Made by a program: the position numbers and the translations under genes | In this document: positions 49,960 to 60,842 of the stretch, piece by piece | How the letters are laid out: the number at the start of each line of letters is the position of its first letter | How positions within the stretch are numbered: the first letter of the stretch is position 1 | Notes under the pieces: generated by a model | Told to the model about the DNA's origin: nothing | Database searches by the model: none | The model's input: only the letters and a program-made list of their open reading frames with translations | From: Glycine soja | Taxonomy: Eukaryota; Streptophyta; Magnoliopsida; Fabales; Fabaceae | NCBI RefSeq assembly: GCF_004193775.1 | Contig: NC_041005.1 | Coordinates: 6,512,501-6,576,500 of the forward strand | DNA: 64,000 bases | Reading direction: 5' to 3'

Positions 49960-51469
49960 TATTTTTTATTTTTTTTAATTGTGTTGTACAACTATATACA
50001 TTTAACATTTGTTTGTAGATATAGTAGTTACTAAATGAACCAATATCCATAAAGGCCTTTACAGCTTTTAGGTTTGCATTGTTTTGGTGGTTTATGCTAA
50101 GTGAGTATTTCTTGTGCTCTCATTTAACTTTAATAAAATCTTTGGCTTATAAAAAGAAAATCCAGTACAGGGTTTTGGCTTATACGTGTGTGTGATACAA
50201 AGACCCAACGAGAGATTTCATTAAACAGTAGGTTTATAACTAATCTTGTCTTCAAATAAGAAAGTTGCCTTACTTGTTTCATACGTAGTTTAAATTGTCG
50301 GAAGAGGATTGTGAATTATTTGTAGTCTTTTAATTGTTGGTATTTTTTCAAAGGTAGGTAGTTATGATATTGGAAAGATTCACGGCTTTAGCATTAAATT
50401 ATCAAAGCAATAACTGAGTTTCAGAGCTCATACAAATGTTCCAATATCCATCTATCACAACCAGCTTCTTACTTATCATTCACTGCAAAATAATTTAATT
50501 TAACTGTCTCCATCTTGTTTACCTGTTCTGAAAAGTTCAACTAATCTTTTCATTGAAGCTTCAAATTCAAGAAATAATTGGAATTCGTCGGTGACAGTAG
50601 TGCGTTGGTTTCTATGTGCGGGTGACGTGGGGATTTAACTAATGATCAAGTTATAGTTAAATTCGTGATGCCACATAGTAATATTTATCTTAATTTCTGA
50701 GACTCTTCTAGTGGCATTAATAACATGATTTAACAATATGTGAGTTGTGGAAGAAATTTTACTTTGGATAATAAATAAAAAATTAATGGTCTTTGACTGT
50801 GATTCGATATAACTCTGATATGTGACGATCGATAAGGTAATAGAAATTGAAATTCATAAAAAGTAAAAGCTGAAAGACATGAAATTGACTTGAGGATAAG
50901 TATCCGGTAAGTATGAATATACACCTCTTCTTTGTGATGACCAATTACGAATATAGGTGTCCATTTAAATATGTTGTAGAGGCTTCTTGCTGCTGGTATA
51001 TGTCACCGCATGTCAGCTGTCTAGTTTTTTTCTTCTTAACAAGTGAACATGTGTAAACTAAAACAAACTTTCAAGGGATTTTTATTTTATTACTTTAATT
51101 TCTATTTTCAGAAGTTTTTATATGAAATGGTGAAAATAATTTTGATTATTTATTATTTTTATTTCCTATTTTCACCTTTTTCAGTATAAATTTCAGAAAA
51201 CAAAAAAACAAAATAAAAATCTTAAATTGCTGATTTTGATAAACATTAATCGATATCATGTGCCGAAATTTAAGAAATTGACTACTGAACTTCCTGGCTT
51301 AAACACATGGTGGATTATCTTAATTTAGGATGAGTGTGAAAAATATATTATTTTTTTAATAAGTTTGTTAATTAAAAAGTGATTTTAAGATTATGCAAAA
51401 TTTTACAGCTAAAGTCTAAGCTTCTAGCTAGCTAGTAAAGGTTGGATTGGCTTCTATAAATGCACAGTG

Positions 51470-51537
<68 letters not shown>

Positions 51538-54500
51538 TCATCATCTGTACAAGAAAGGAAACGTGAAGAGGACTAGACTTCGTAACGTAGTTTCTAGTAT
51601 ATCAAGTTTTACTGTTTCTTTTATACATTTCTCTTGCTTAAATTAAGTAAAAATCTTTCTGTCCAAACAACTACCCTTTTGAATATGTATATTGTATCCT
51701 CTTTGGAAACAAAATTATATGCAACGTCAATATCCTTTTTTTACTTTTCCTGCATATCTAGCTATAACTATTTCAACATCAATTATATACGTATTTCTGA
51801 TTGATGTATTAAACTAGCATGATTATTATATAAGTATGAAATGACTTATTGGTTGCCGTTTTTTTTATATTTCTTGATTTATTTTTATTTTGAAGTGCTT
51901 GACAAGATAACAGGCATAACCTGTCACATTTAGAGTTAGGGTTATTCTTTACTTCTTCGCTTCTTCCTTTTTCGTGACAAATGCACGTCAACCACTTAAC
52001 CATTAGCATTGACAAAGTCGTTTCAAGATACATAAGCTAATTAAATTAAGATTGAATCTTGATGGAATGGTACGAAATGTACTTATTATTGTGTCCATTG
52101 CGTAATTATTTTGTTATGAATCAAGAATAATTACTGAACAACTCAAGTGATGGACTAACGGTGATCATTCATCAAATATGGTAATTAATCCAAATCATGA
52201 CAGAGCCATCTGTCCACAACCTCTCAATGCTTTAATTTTGGATTTTTACTCCCATAATTAAGTCTATGTACACAGCTCAATTTAGATTAGTCGACATCTA
52301 TTAATTGTCATCACTTCCATTTGCCAAGGGTCCCAGATTAAACAAGCAAAATAACATTTTTTTTTCATTTTGGTCAATATCCTGCAATGTCCAATAGTTG
52401 ACAAAGTAGCCAAAACAAATTGATGTGGATTTTTCTTCTGTTTGAAAATATTACATAATTTATAACATGGTCACATTAAAAGGTAATTAACGTGAACTAG
52501 TCATTGAGGAATATTGTTTTCATTGTGAGTTTTAATATAATTAACAGAGAAGAGTATAAGAAATAAGATTAGACAAAATTTTCTTTAGAGACTAAAAACA
52601 AAATTTGCTAAAAATTAAAGAATGAAAACTATATTTTACTCATAATGTTTTTGAAAAAAAAAAAGATATATAACGCCTAAATGCAAAGTAAAAAAAATTG
52701 TTAAAAATCTTGTAATAGCTTGAGTTATACCAACATGTACATAACAAATGAACAAAAAAGTTCATGACAAGGGGCAAGGTTAGATATGGAAATTGTTTGA
52801 TAGTGTATAACCGTAATATCTTGCATTTTCGTTAATTATAACAGAGTATATTTGAAGCTTAAACACATGTTTTTCTCTTATTTAGCTAAAGCACTGAGCA
52901 CATATGTATATTTTACATTTTTCAAAATAATGATGTTTATATTAGCTTAAGTGAAGCACAAGTAGGCTATCCCTTATCGTTCTTGTCTATCTATACTTCT
53001 AGAATCGTGAAAGAATGATATAGATATATCTTCTGCTTTTGTCATGATTAGTCAATTTTTTTTTTTTTGAGGAAATGATTAATTAATGTTGATGACAAAG
53101 TAACAACATATAATAATTAGAAGTAGGGCTTCAGAAAAAAAAGGACGACATTCACGAGAATTGCGATTGAAGCCGGTACAATTATATTCACTTTACTAGA
53201 AATAGTTTTTTGTTTTAATTTTTAGGTTTTAAACCTTGATCAGCTTCAGAAAAAAACAAATTTATACACAATAATGATATACCACTATGCCTTATATTGG
53301 GAGCAAAGCTGCTAGGAACTTTTAACAATATTCTTGCAAAAAATCCATTCGATCGAATAACTGAAATCTTATTAGTTATATATTTCAGGTTAAAAATATG
53401 TCCATTCTTCATTCCGACAACGTTCAATAAGATACAGTCTATACTTACACAAGCATTGATTATGATTATTAGCAACCAATTATCACAGTATTAAATATTC
53501 ATTTTGCTCCCAAAATAAACTTCATGTACTATACCTGTTTGCGCTCTGGGAAGCACCCTCACAATCAGTTTATCTTCTGGATTAGAATCCTCTATATGCT
53601 TGATTAGAAATATGAATCTTTCACACGCAAAGATTACCAAGGTGTCCCATCCAGAACGTATAGAGAACAAAAATGATTCAGACACTTGTAATCTGAAGAC
53701 TTCAAGCGTATAACGCAAAAACTGTATTGTGTTGTGTTTGATAAATAACAACGTGTTTGTACAAGTGAAGTTTTCATTTTTGTTAGTGCTTAATAATTCA
53801 ATGCTAAACCTCTGACGATCTTTTGAGATTACATGATAACTGACCTACCGTTGACGAAAGTTGTCAAATTAAGAGGCTGCAAAATATAAATCAGTACACT
53901 GACAAATCAATCTAAATCTCTCGTTTGTTTTTTCGCATATAACACCCATGTTAATTAAAGGTGACTCTTGCGTACATGAGGACATGCATCTTGAAATTCG
54001 ATTCTGCTATATAGCGTTTACTTGGACAAGAGGGCAACAAATGTACTTATGATCATTACACTCCAATACAAATCCAGCATTATATATATGTGCGTCTGAA
54101 TTTATAGGTTCATGACTGCATGGTGATTTCAGATTTATATGTGACAATTGCAGAAAGAGTACAACAAGAACTAAGATTTTGTATTTGAATATCAGCAAGC
54201 TAATCAATAAACTTTCAACTCTGATAGAACAGATATATTTTACATTCGTGTATATACACGTTTCCGAAACAAGGGAAAAAAGGAGTGAGAGAAGAAGGAA
54301 AAAATAGGTGGGCAACACTGAGATATATGATGCCTTCAGGTCCTAGAAAACATTATCTAATTGTTACTGTCTACATATATATAAATTAACAGCGATTTTT
54401 TCTCTCTCTAATCATATAAAAATTTACAAGCCTTAATAAAAGATTATGTATAATGTTATATGACAAGTATACTTGAAGCGTACCTGAGTATTCATTTTCA

Positions 54501-55000
54501 GTGTTAAATCATTACTTTTGCTATACTACGTATATCCACTAAACATAACCTTTTTTATTACATGATTAGTTCTTTTATAAGCAAGAGAATTATTATTACA
54601 TTGTTTTTTTTTTTTGCATAAGGTTAAATTATTAACTAGTGTGTATGTATGTAATATCTTTGGATTGTGTACAGGCTTGTAAAAATTTTAGTTGTCAATT
54701 AAAGGGTGGGGAATTTAAAGCTGGTGGGAGGCACTATTGTAATGGAGGGATAGGATAATATTTTGTATCAGAAATTCTGAGTTTAGGTTATTTAATATTT
54801 GTGTCCAGTTTTGATACATATATAAATATAAGATAACTTGTTCTCTGGATGTAAGTTTGGTACGTACTACCGGTACCTATGATTTTTTTTATTTTTTTTT
54901 GAGAGAGGAAAGAAAGTTATGGTATGTCATTACAAAGCAAAGATCCCATGCAAGTATGGATATTGTTAAAAACATGACTTCAAGCATAAAATTTTGATGC
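49960..55000. other. AT-rich intergenic DNA
   Basis: No gene with convincing motifs. A segment ending AATAAAATCTTTGGCTTATA at about 50130-50150 resembles a LINE 3' end in the plus direction but has no coding part. A minus-strand frame at 53491-53751 looks less random than its neighbours (see findings). Confidence 0.4.
51471..51535. repeat. (TA)n microsatellite, 65 bp
   Basis: Uninterrupted TA dinucleotide tract. Confidence 0.95.
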
Positions 55001-55039
55001 TTTACCTAAAAAGTCGGCAACATGATTATATAACTTGTC

Positions 55040-55960
55040 ACCTTATAAAACTCACTTCAGATTGAAACTATGGAAAGATCTGCACTCCCTTTAGCAAGTA
55101 TTACATCAAAATCAGAGTAATCAGTTGAGATATTAATGTTGAAACTATCCACAACCATCTTGCTGTCAGATTCAAAGATAACAACATTTTGGAGTCAAAG
55201 CTTCTGCTTCTTGTAGAGATGGGATGCCGTTCTGGAAGTAAGTGCATGCACGAAAGATTTGGCCTTTAGAATCCCAATGCAAATACCTACACCAAAAGTA
55301 TGGAAATTCCAAAGGTGATACTAGGTGCACCCAAAAGTATGCAAATACCCTAGTATCACCTAGCTGCATTATATATGTTCCGCTCCACTTCATTCCAAAG
55401 ACTAGATAATAACCAAAACTATTTTGCTATAGGACAATCAATAAAGAGATGCCAATCTGTTTCGGCATTGGACAAGCAAAACACACACTCATGTGGACAA
55501 TTGACGCCCCTATGAGTTAGTCTTTGTCTTGTTGGCAAACAATCCCTAAGTAATCTCCATAGAAAGTGTTTGAATTTAGGGGGTACATTAAGCTTCCATA
55601 TAATCGTCCAGGGTCCAGATGCTTTAAGGTGTTAATTGTCAATATTTGAATCCATGATATTATGATAAGCATTGCGTACCATATAAACACCATTGTTGCT
55701 GAATTTCAAGGTCTTCTCCCATGATGTTGAAAAGAGGCACTTGGTGGATTATGAGAATATCTTCTTCGAGAAATAGATGATGAAGAAGTTGTTCGTTCCA
55801 TTGGCCCGAAGATTTGATCAATTAAATTTACTAACTTCCAATTTTCCTATTCAGCAATAGGAGGGGAGGTAATGATTGAATTGGTGCTAGGGTGAAGTTA
55901 TGGCTAATTCCAAATGTTGATAGAATTATCATTTAAAATCTTTCATCTCAACCCTTGACT
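55040..55960 (-). mobile_element. Non-LTR retrotransposon remnant: zf-RVT and RNase H-like domains
   Basis: Minus-strand fragments appear in order. First comes NEQLLHHLFLEEDILIIHQV and GVYMVRNAYH, the linker before the zinc domain. Then WTIIWKLNVPPKFKHFLWRL, DCLPTRQRLTHRG and a Cys/His cluster CPHECVFCLSNAETDWHLF (zf-RVT). Last come GIPSLQEAEAL and FESDSKMVVDSFN, with the Glu and Asp of the plant RNase H-like (RVT_3) domain. Frames are broken by stops and shifts, and a small inverted-repeat insertion or duplication sits between the two domains at about 55280-55365. No intact ORF or ends are present. Confidence 0.75.
55313..55361. repeat. 13-bp inverted repeat matching the MITE termini at 56.16 kb
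   Basis: AGGTGATACTAGG (55313-55325) and its exact inverse CCTAGTATCACCT (55349-55361) are separated by 23 bases. The left arm plus TGCACCC is the same terminal sequence as the Mutator-type MITE 850 bp downstream. It could be an internally deleted copy. A partial direct repeat containing CCAAAAGTATG surrounds it. Confidence 0.7.
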
Positions 55961-56153
55961 CGTCATATGATACTTAGATTATGCTCAAATTGAGCATCCA
56001 AAAAATTCCTTGGGAAGTATTTTTCTTTGAAGCAATATTAATGGAAGGAAAAATTAAATCGTTGTCCTATTTTTGTGAAATCAATCGGAATTTTTATAAA
56101 AAAAATAAAAAATGTTTGAACCATTTGTTTTGGGTCTTTTTTGGTAATTTAAT

Positions 56154-56632
56154 ATGGAACAAGGATGATACTAGGTGCACCCAACATTATTGTTGGTACA
56201 TCAAGTTAATTGATCCGTATAAATCATACGGATCAAAATGATCCGTATGAGTCATACGGATCAAGTTGATCTGCAAGTTGATTCATATGACTCATACGGA
56301 TCAACTTGATTCGTATGAGTCATACAGATTAATCCGTATGAATCATACAGATTTCATACAGATCAAGTTGATTCGTATGACTCATACGGATCAACTTAAT
56401 CTGTATGACTCATACGGATCAACTTAATTCGACTCATACGGATCATGTTCATCCGTATGAATCATACGAATTTCATACGGATCAAGTTGATCCATATGTT
56501 TAAATTATACTTACAGATCAAATTCATCCATACAAATCATAAAGATCAATCATAAGGTAATTTTGAAATTAACAAAAAATGCTGGGTGCACAAACAATAA
56601 AACTGGTGCACCTAGCATCACCCATGGAACAA
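56154..56632. mobile_element. Mutator-type MITE, 461 bp, 9-bp target duplication
   Basis: The element 56163-56623 starts GGATGATACTAGGTGCACC. Its inverted right end is GGGTGATGCTAGGTGCACC (three mismatches in 19). ATGGAACAA is duplicated exactly at 56154-56162 and 56624-56632; 9 bp is the Mutator signature. There is no transposase. The core (56212-56530) is a palindrome array. It ends only about 45 bases before the first ATG of the spliced leader region of the tRNA methyltransferase gene, so it sits in or next to that promoter. Confidence 0.85.
56212..56530. repeat. Array of short palindromes with ATCCGTATGA / TCATACGGAT core
   Basis: Roughly ten units of the form (G)ATCCGTATGA-N-TCATACGGATC are joined by CAAGTTGATC or CAACTTGAT linkers, with point changes such as CATACAGAT and ATTCGTATGA. 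Each unit is itself an inverted repeat, and neighbouring units can also pair with each other. It forms the inside of the Mutator-type MITE. Confidence 0.9.
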
Positions 56633-56649
56633 AGATATTTTGGGCCCAG

Positions 56650-58392
56650 GTTGAAGCAGACCCAGTGAAATGAGCCCAAACATTGTTCCCTCCTTCGCTT
56701 CTGCTTCAACCATTCAAAGCCTGCTTCTGTTTCGGTTTTACCTTCTTTACTTCGTTGCTGCTACAACCGCTACCTATAGAGGCTCAGCGAAGTCACAGCA
56801 TTCAGAATCAGTATCGGAGAATTTTATATTTTTCTCTAAATCTCTCTGTTAGGTAACCTGATTAATCGCAAACGTCTTCTTCGTGCTTTCTTTTTAATGA
56901 TTTATATGTTTTTTTTTTTTATTATCGTGATCGATTGTTCTCTGTAGTCAATCGGTTACGGTTCTTTTCCTTTGAGTTTAGTATAGGGTGAACTTGGAGT
57001 TTGTTTACGAATCACGTATGTGATTATTCACTGCGTGGAATGTCATGCAAATTGATATGCACACCAGGTGCTTGCCATAATGTCTACACCACAAACTTGC
57101 GTGATTCAACTGTCGCTTACTCAAATTACTGTCATTTATTTCTTAATTATTTCGAAAAATAAGAAATAAGGTGGCATTCTGTTATTTTGATCTGTTATTT
57201 AGTATTTGATAAATTCATGATTTTGTTATTAAACAATACTATATTGTAGGGTTTTGTTTTTTGTTGTTACTGAAAAGGGAGTCATCCCGGGGTATTGTAA
57301 TTTGAGTTTAATTTTGATACATTATAGATTTTTATATATGACTTATAAAGTAATTAATACAAAAATCAATAATTGTCTATTTGTCCGTGCTATGCCATAG
57401 GTAGGAAATACCAAAATACATTTTTGATTCTTCAAAGTTCATTGATGTAGTGATTGTAGTCCTCCATTTTTTTTTATTAATAATCAATTACTTTATAACA
57501 GCATGGGAATAGCATTGGAACCAAGTTGGTTTCTTTGTAATTTGTGGTGTTGAAGAATTCAAGAGTCATAGAATCAGACAATCAGTTATGATTGACCATG
57601 TACATTTATCTATTTGTAGTATATTTTTTGTCTTAATACCTATGACTATTCTAGCCTCCTCAAAGCAAGTTTACATGTTACTGCATTCTTTCTGGAAGAT
57701 AATATTCTGTTCATGTGTTAGCAGGAACTCTTACTTTGCCATTCAATCCATACTTCAGTTAGAAATTAACAATCTGTGAAAGATGTATGCTTTTAAATAT
57801 GTGCATATGGACATTCGACTTGTAATAATGGGGATATTCCTTCCTGGACCAGTATGACATCAACTTATGATATCTGCTAAAGAAATTTGAGTACTTCAGA
57901 AGTTGCTGCACGAAGAGATCCATGCCTTTTTGTTATTTTCTTTCCAATGTTGCCTTCCCAATTGTTAATGAGACGACAAATTTTAGTTAGCAACGTGATA
58001 GTGAGATACCAAGTGTCATTGTTGTGATTGAACAAATCCAACCCTACTGTGAATCTGATAAATTTAAAATGACAAATTGAATATGAAGATAATGAAACTT
58101 GACAATAAGACTTGTGACATACTTTAATGTATTAGTAGGTTGGATGAAATTAGTTTATGTTAACTTCAATATTCAATCTTGATATTAATGTCTTAGCAAC
58201 GTGTACACCAAGATGCTTGATTAAAAATCAATGGCATGAAAAGTAGTGGAACCTTGATATTTGTTCACATTCTCACAAGTTTTTTTCCTTGTATTTATGT
58301 CACTGATGTAATAAACTATATATGTTTCTCTTTCAATCTTCTTTATTCTGAGGATTCTAACTTTTAACATATTGCAGTTTGAATAAATAGAC
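56650..58392 (+). promoter_or_regulatory. Promoter, leader exon and 5' UTR intron of the methyltransferase gene
   Basis: TGGGCCC at about 56640-56647 is a site II-type element common in plant housekeeping promoters. An exon-like stretch ends at 56852 with donor AG|GTAACC. The intron would run 56853-58377 and end TATTGCAG, leaving 15 bases of leader before ATG at 58393. An upstream frame (ATG 56670) codes 60 residues and stops with TAG at 56850-56852, exactly at the splice site. Whether transcripts start before 56670 cannot be told. Confidence 0.6.
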
Positions 58393-59160
58393 ATGTCTGA
58401 GACTGAGGTAAATCCAACTATCAGCAAGTCAACTGGATTGCCTCGAAAGCGCTTCTATCGAGCACGAGCACACAGCAATCCACTGAGTGACTCTCACTTC
58501 CCAGTGCCAATTTCACCCAGCCATGTTGACTATTCTCTCCATTACCCTCAGTTATTTCCCTTGTCTGGTCAAGCTGATAGTTCCAAAAAGATCCAGTTTG
58601 CTGATGTTGGTTGTGGTTTTGGAGGGCTGCTCATAAGTCTTTCCACTCTGTTCCCAGAAACATTGATGATTGGAATGGAACTTAGAGACAAAGTGACTGA
58701 GTACGTCAAGGAGCGAATTTCATCTTTAAGGGTAGCAAATCCTGGTCAATACCAAAATGTTTCTGTGGTGCGAACTAACTCCATGAAGTATATTCCTAAT
58801 TACTTTGAGAAAGGAACGCTCTCAAAGATGTTTTTCTTGTTTCCTGATCCTCATTTTAAAGAGAAGAATCATCGCCGTAGGGTTATCAGTCCATTCTTGC
58901 TAGATGAGTATGCTTATGTTCTTGAGGTTGGTGGAATTATATACACAATATCAGACGTAGAAGAGCTTGGAGACTGGATGAAGTCTTGTCTGGAGAATCA
59001 CCCTATGTTCGAAGCCTTGACTGAGAAAGAACTTGAAGCAGATCCAGTTGTGAAGCTTTTAAGTTCTGCTACTGAAGAAGGCCAAAAGGTTGCTAGAAAT
59101 GAAGGACAAACTTTCCAGGCTGTATTCAGACGCATTGTACCATCTGATCAAGCATCCTAG
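58393..59160 (+). CDS. tRNA (guanine-N7-)-methyltransferase catalytic subunit (Trm8/METTL1 type)
   Basis: Transfers methyl from S-adenosylmethionine to N7 of G46 in the variable loop of tRNAs; in eukaryotes it works with a WD-repeat partner (Trm82/WDR4). 255 residues with a single coding exon. SAM-binding motif I is at about residues 69-79 (FADVGCGFGGLL), followed by the acidic ribose-binding segment GMELRDKV (94-101). The NSMKYIPNYF segment lies at 129-138. The family signature LFPDPHFKEKNHRRRVI is at 149-165; its PDP and the basic cluster contact the target base and tRNA. The C-terminus has TFQAVFRR. The N-terminus is short with PRKRFYRARAHSNPL, the usual eukaryotic start, with no clear organelle transit peptide, so nuclear or cytosolic action is likely. 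From memory the Arabidopsis counterpart is At5g24840. The start is the first ATG after the leader intron. Confidence 0.95.
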   Translation: MSETEVNPTISKSTGLPRKRFYRARAHSNPLSDSHFPVPISPSHVDYSLHYPQLFPLSGQADSSKKIQFADVGCGFGGLLISLSTLFPETLMIGMELRDKVTEYVKERISSLRVANPGQYQNVSVVRTNSMKYIPNYFEKGTLSKMFFLFPDPHFKEKNHRRRVISPFLLDEYAYVLEVGGIIYTISDVEELGDWMKSCLENHPMFEALTEKELEADPVVKLLSSATEEGQKVARNEGQTFQAVFRRIVPSDQAS

Positions 59161-59374
59161 ACTTCTGCTGCCTAATCTAGTGTGCTGCAAATTAAAAAAA
59201 AAAAAAAAGGAAAAGAAATGCATGCCTAAGCATTGGATTGATCTGTCTACTTTACTGGCATACAATTGGCTTCATTAGGATCACATGGCCTTTGCCATCT
59301 TTTATTTGCTATGTATGAGCGTATTTTCATGTTTAACTGAACTTATTCGATATTGAAAGCAAAACTACAATGGA

Positions 59375-60005
59375 GTGTTTTTGTTTTTTTTTAATATCAG
59401 CAAATAAAAAGTATATATTAAAAAAGGGGTACAAGAGATACCCATCAAATACAAGCACAAGGACCAAATTATAAGCAGGGAAGGAAGTTCCAACCATGAC
59501 AACAACTTTCCCTACATAACTATACCCTATGAAATAACAAAAAAATAACCGTTGTTTCCCGTTACACCAACCCGAGATAACCTAAGAATCTGAAAGCAGA
59601 ACCAATACTGCTCGAGAAAGTCCATGCATGCCCGCCGCATGTCCTACTAATAAAAAAAAATCCAACGCACAGATCACCAATAACACCACCTCATCATACC
59701 CAACTCAATCACCTTCCTGCCGCATAGTGTAAGAACCTGATAGCTGGTGTCAAATTTCCCCAACCAAAAACAACTATGGCTTCACGCAACAAAACAGATT
59801 CCTGGACATGCTGGGCATTGATTAGTCGAATAATTAAAGGACTCAAGATATCCCCTCATCCAAGACCAGGCTGAGAACACAATCTTTTGTATAAGAGTAC
59901 ACTTATCCACTGCCTTAAACACGTTGATTTCTAAAAAGCCAAATGTTCCATACCACAGCTGCTGCCCACAGAATCCACACTAATTGATGGAGAGTGTAGT
60001 TCACG
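59375..60005 (-). mobile_element. LINE 3' end remnant with oligo(A) tail
   Basis: Read on the minus strand, the fragment begins with VWILWAAAVVWNIWLFRNQRV, the W-x-IW-x-x-RN hallmark at the end of plant L1 ORF2. It continues after a -1 frameshift with KCTLIQKIVFSAWSWMRGYL, which matches the LLWSWLKAMEKGF region of the LINE in the copia element. Then follows a 3' UTR ending TTTTTATTTGCTGATATT and a run of A. The fragment is 5'-truncated and inserted 200 bases downstream of the methyltransferase gene in the opposite direction. Confidence 0.7.
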
Positions 60006-60147
60006 ATTCAACCATTTTATTTTTCACGGTGACAGTTTTGGTTAGGTTGAATTTGATATCAATACGAGTGTGAAATTTTCTGGTTAAAGCAATTAGATTT
60101 AGCTCTGCAAGCTCACTAAACTGGAGGATAAAGAGATAAATCTTAAA

Positions 60148-60815
60148 CTAAATAACTTTACTATAAAGTTGACCTGCATCTTCTTCGACAAATTCTATTA
60201 AGTCATTGGTTCTAGTTTGATGTAAACTCAGTCCTTTTAGGATCCAAAACACTTTTTGTGAAAAAGGCTTTGAATCGTCACCCGATACAAATTCTTGAAC
60301 CAAATTGTTAACCTCAATCAAGCTACACCCAGGGGTTTTCTTTATCCTCTTGCTTCTTGTTAGTTTCCTAACATCTGATACACCTTCCCACTTACCAAGT
60401 TCCGCATATATGTTAGCAAGCAAAACATAGTTTCCAAATTCTTCAGGCTCAAGCTCTAAAAGTTGTTCCATGGCAACAACAGCAATCTCAAGATTGCGAT
60501 GAATCCTGCAAAAGCTCAACAAAGAGTTCCATATCCTCGAATCTATTGCATCGGCATCTTCAATATTGTGTCGAGAGCCTGCTCAACCTGTCCCGAGCGT
60601 CCTAGAAGATCAACTAGGCAACCTTAATGCTCAATCTCTGGCTCTAAATGATAATCCACCATCATATCTTCAAAATATTTCAACCCCTCATTCCATAACC
60701 CTTCATGAGCACAAGCTGACAAAACACCAACAAATGTTACCCAATTAGGAGCCACTCTTGCTTTCTGCATATCTTCAAAAACTCGAATTGCCACATACCC
60801 TTTTTCCATCGAAAC
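60148..60815 (-). pseudogene. PPR protein gene fragment (last repeats and E domain)
   Basis: Minus-strand translation from about 60812 gives GYVAIRVFEDMQKARVAPNW and VTFVGVLSACAHEGLWNEGL. A stop follows at the codon where PPR relatives have Tyr (EH-stop-GCLVDLLGRSG). A frameshift near 60545 leads into RIWNSLLSFCRIHRNLEIAV, the E domain (NYVLLANIYAELGKWEGVSD, KKTPGCSLIEVNN) and a stop at 60148. No DYW domain is present. The 5' part of the gene is missing, and the fragment starts 28 bases from the ATG of the intact PPR gene on the other strand. It is unlike that gene in sequence, so it is not a simple inverted copy. Confidence 0.8.
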
Positions 60816-60842
60816 GGTTTTCTAACTCTCTTACTCCCATCG

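Noticed and set aside
50090..50160. LINE-like 3' tail (AATAAAATCTTTGGCTTATA)
   Set aside because: Orientation is opposite to the neighbouring LINE fragment, and no poly(A) or duplication supports it.
59375..60005. Target duplication around the 59.4-60.0 kb LINE end
   Set aside because: ATGGAGTGTTT on the left and ATGGAGAGTGTAG on the right are only loosely similar, so no duplication is claimed.
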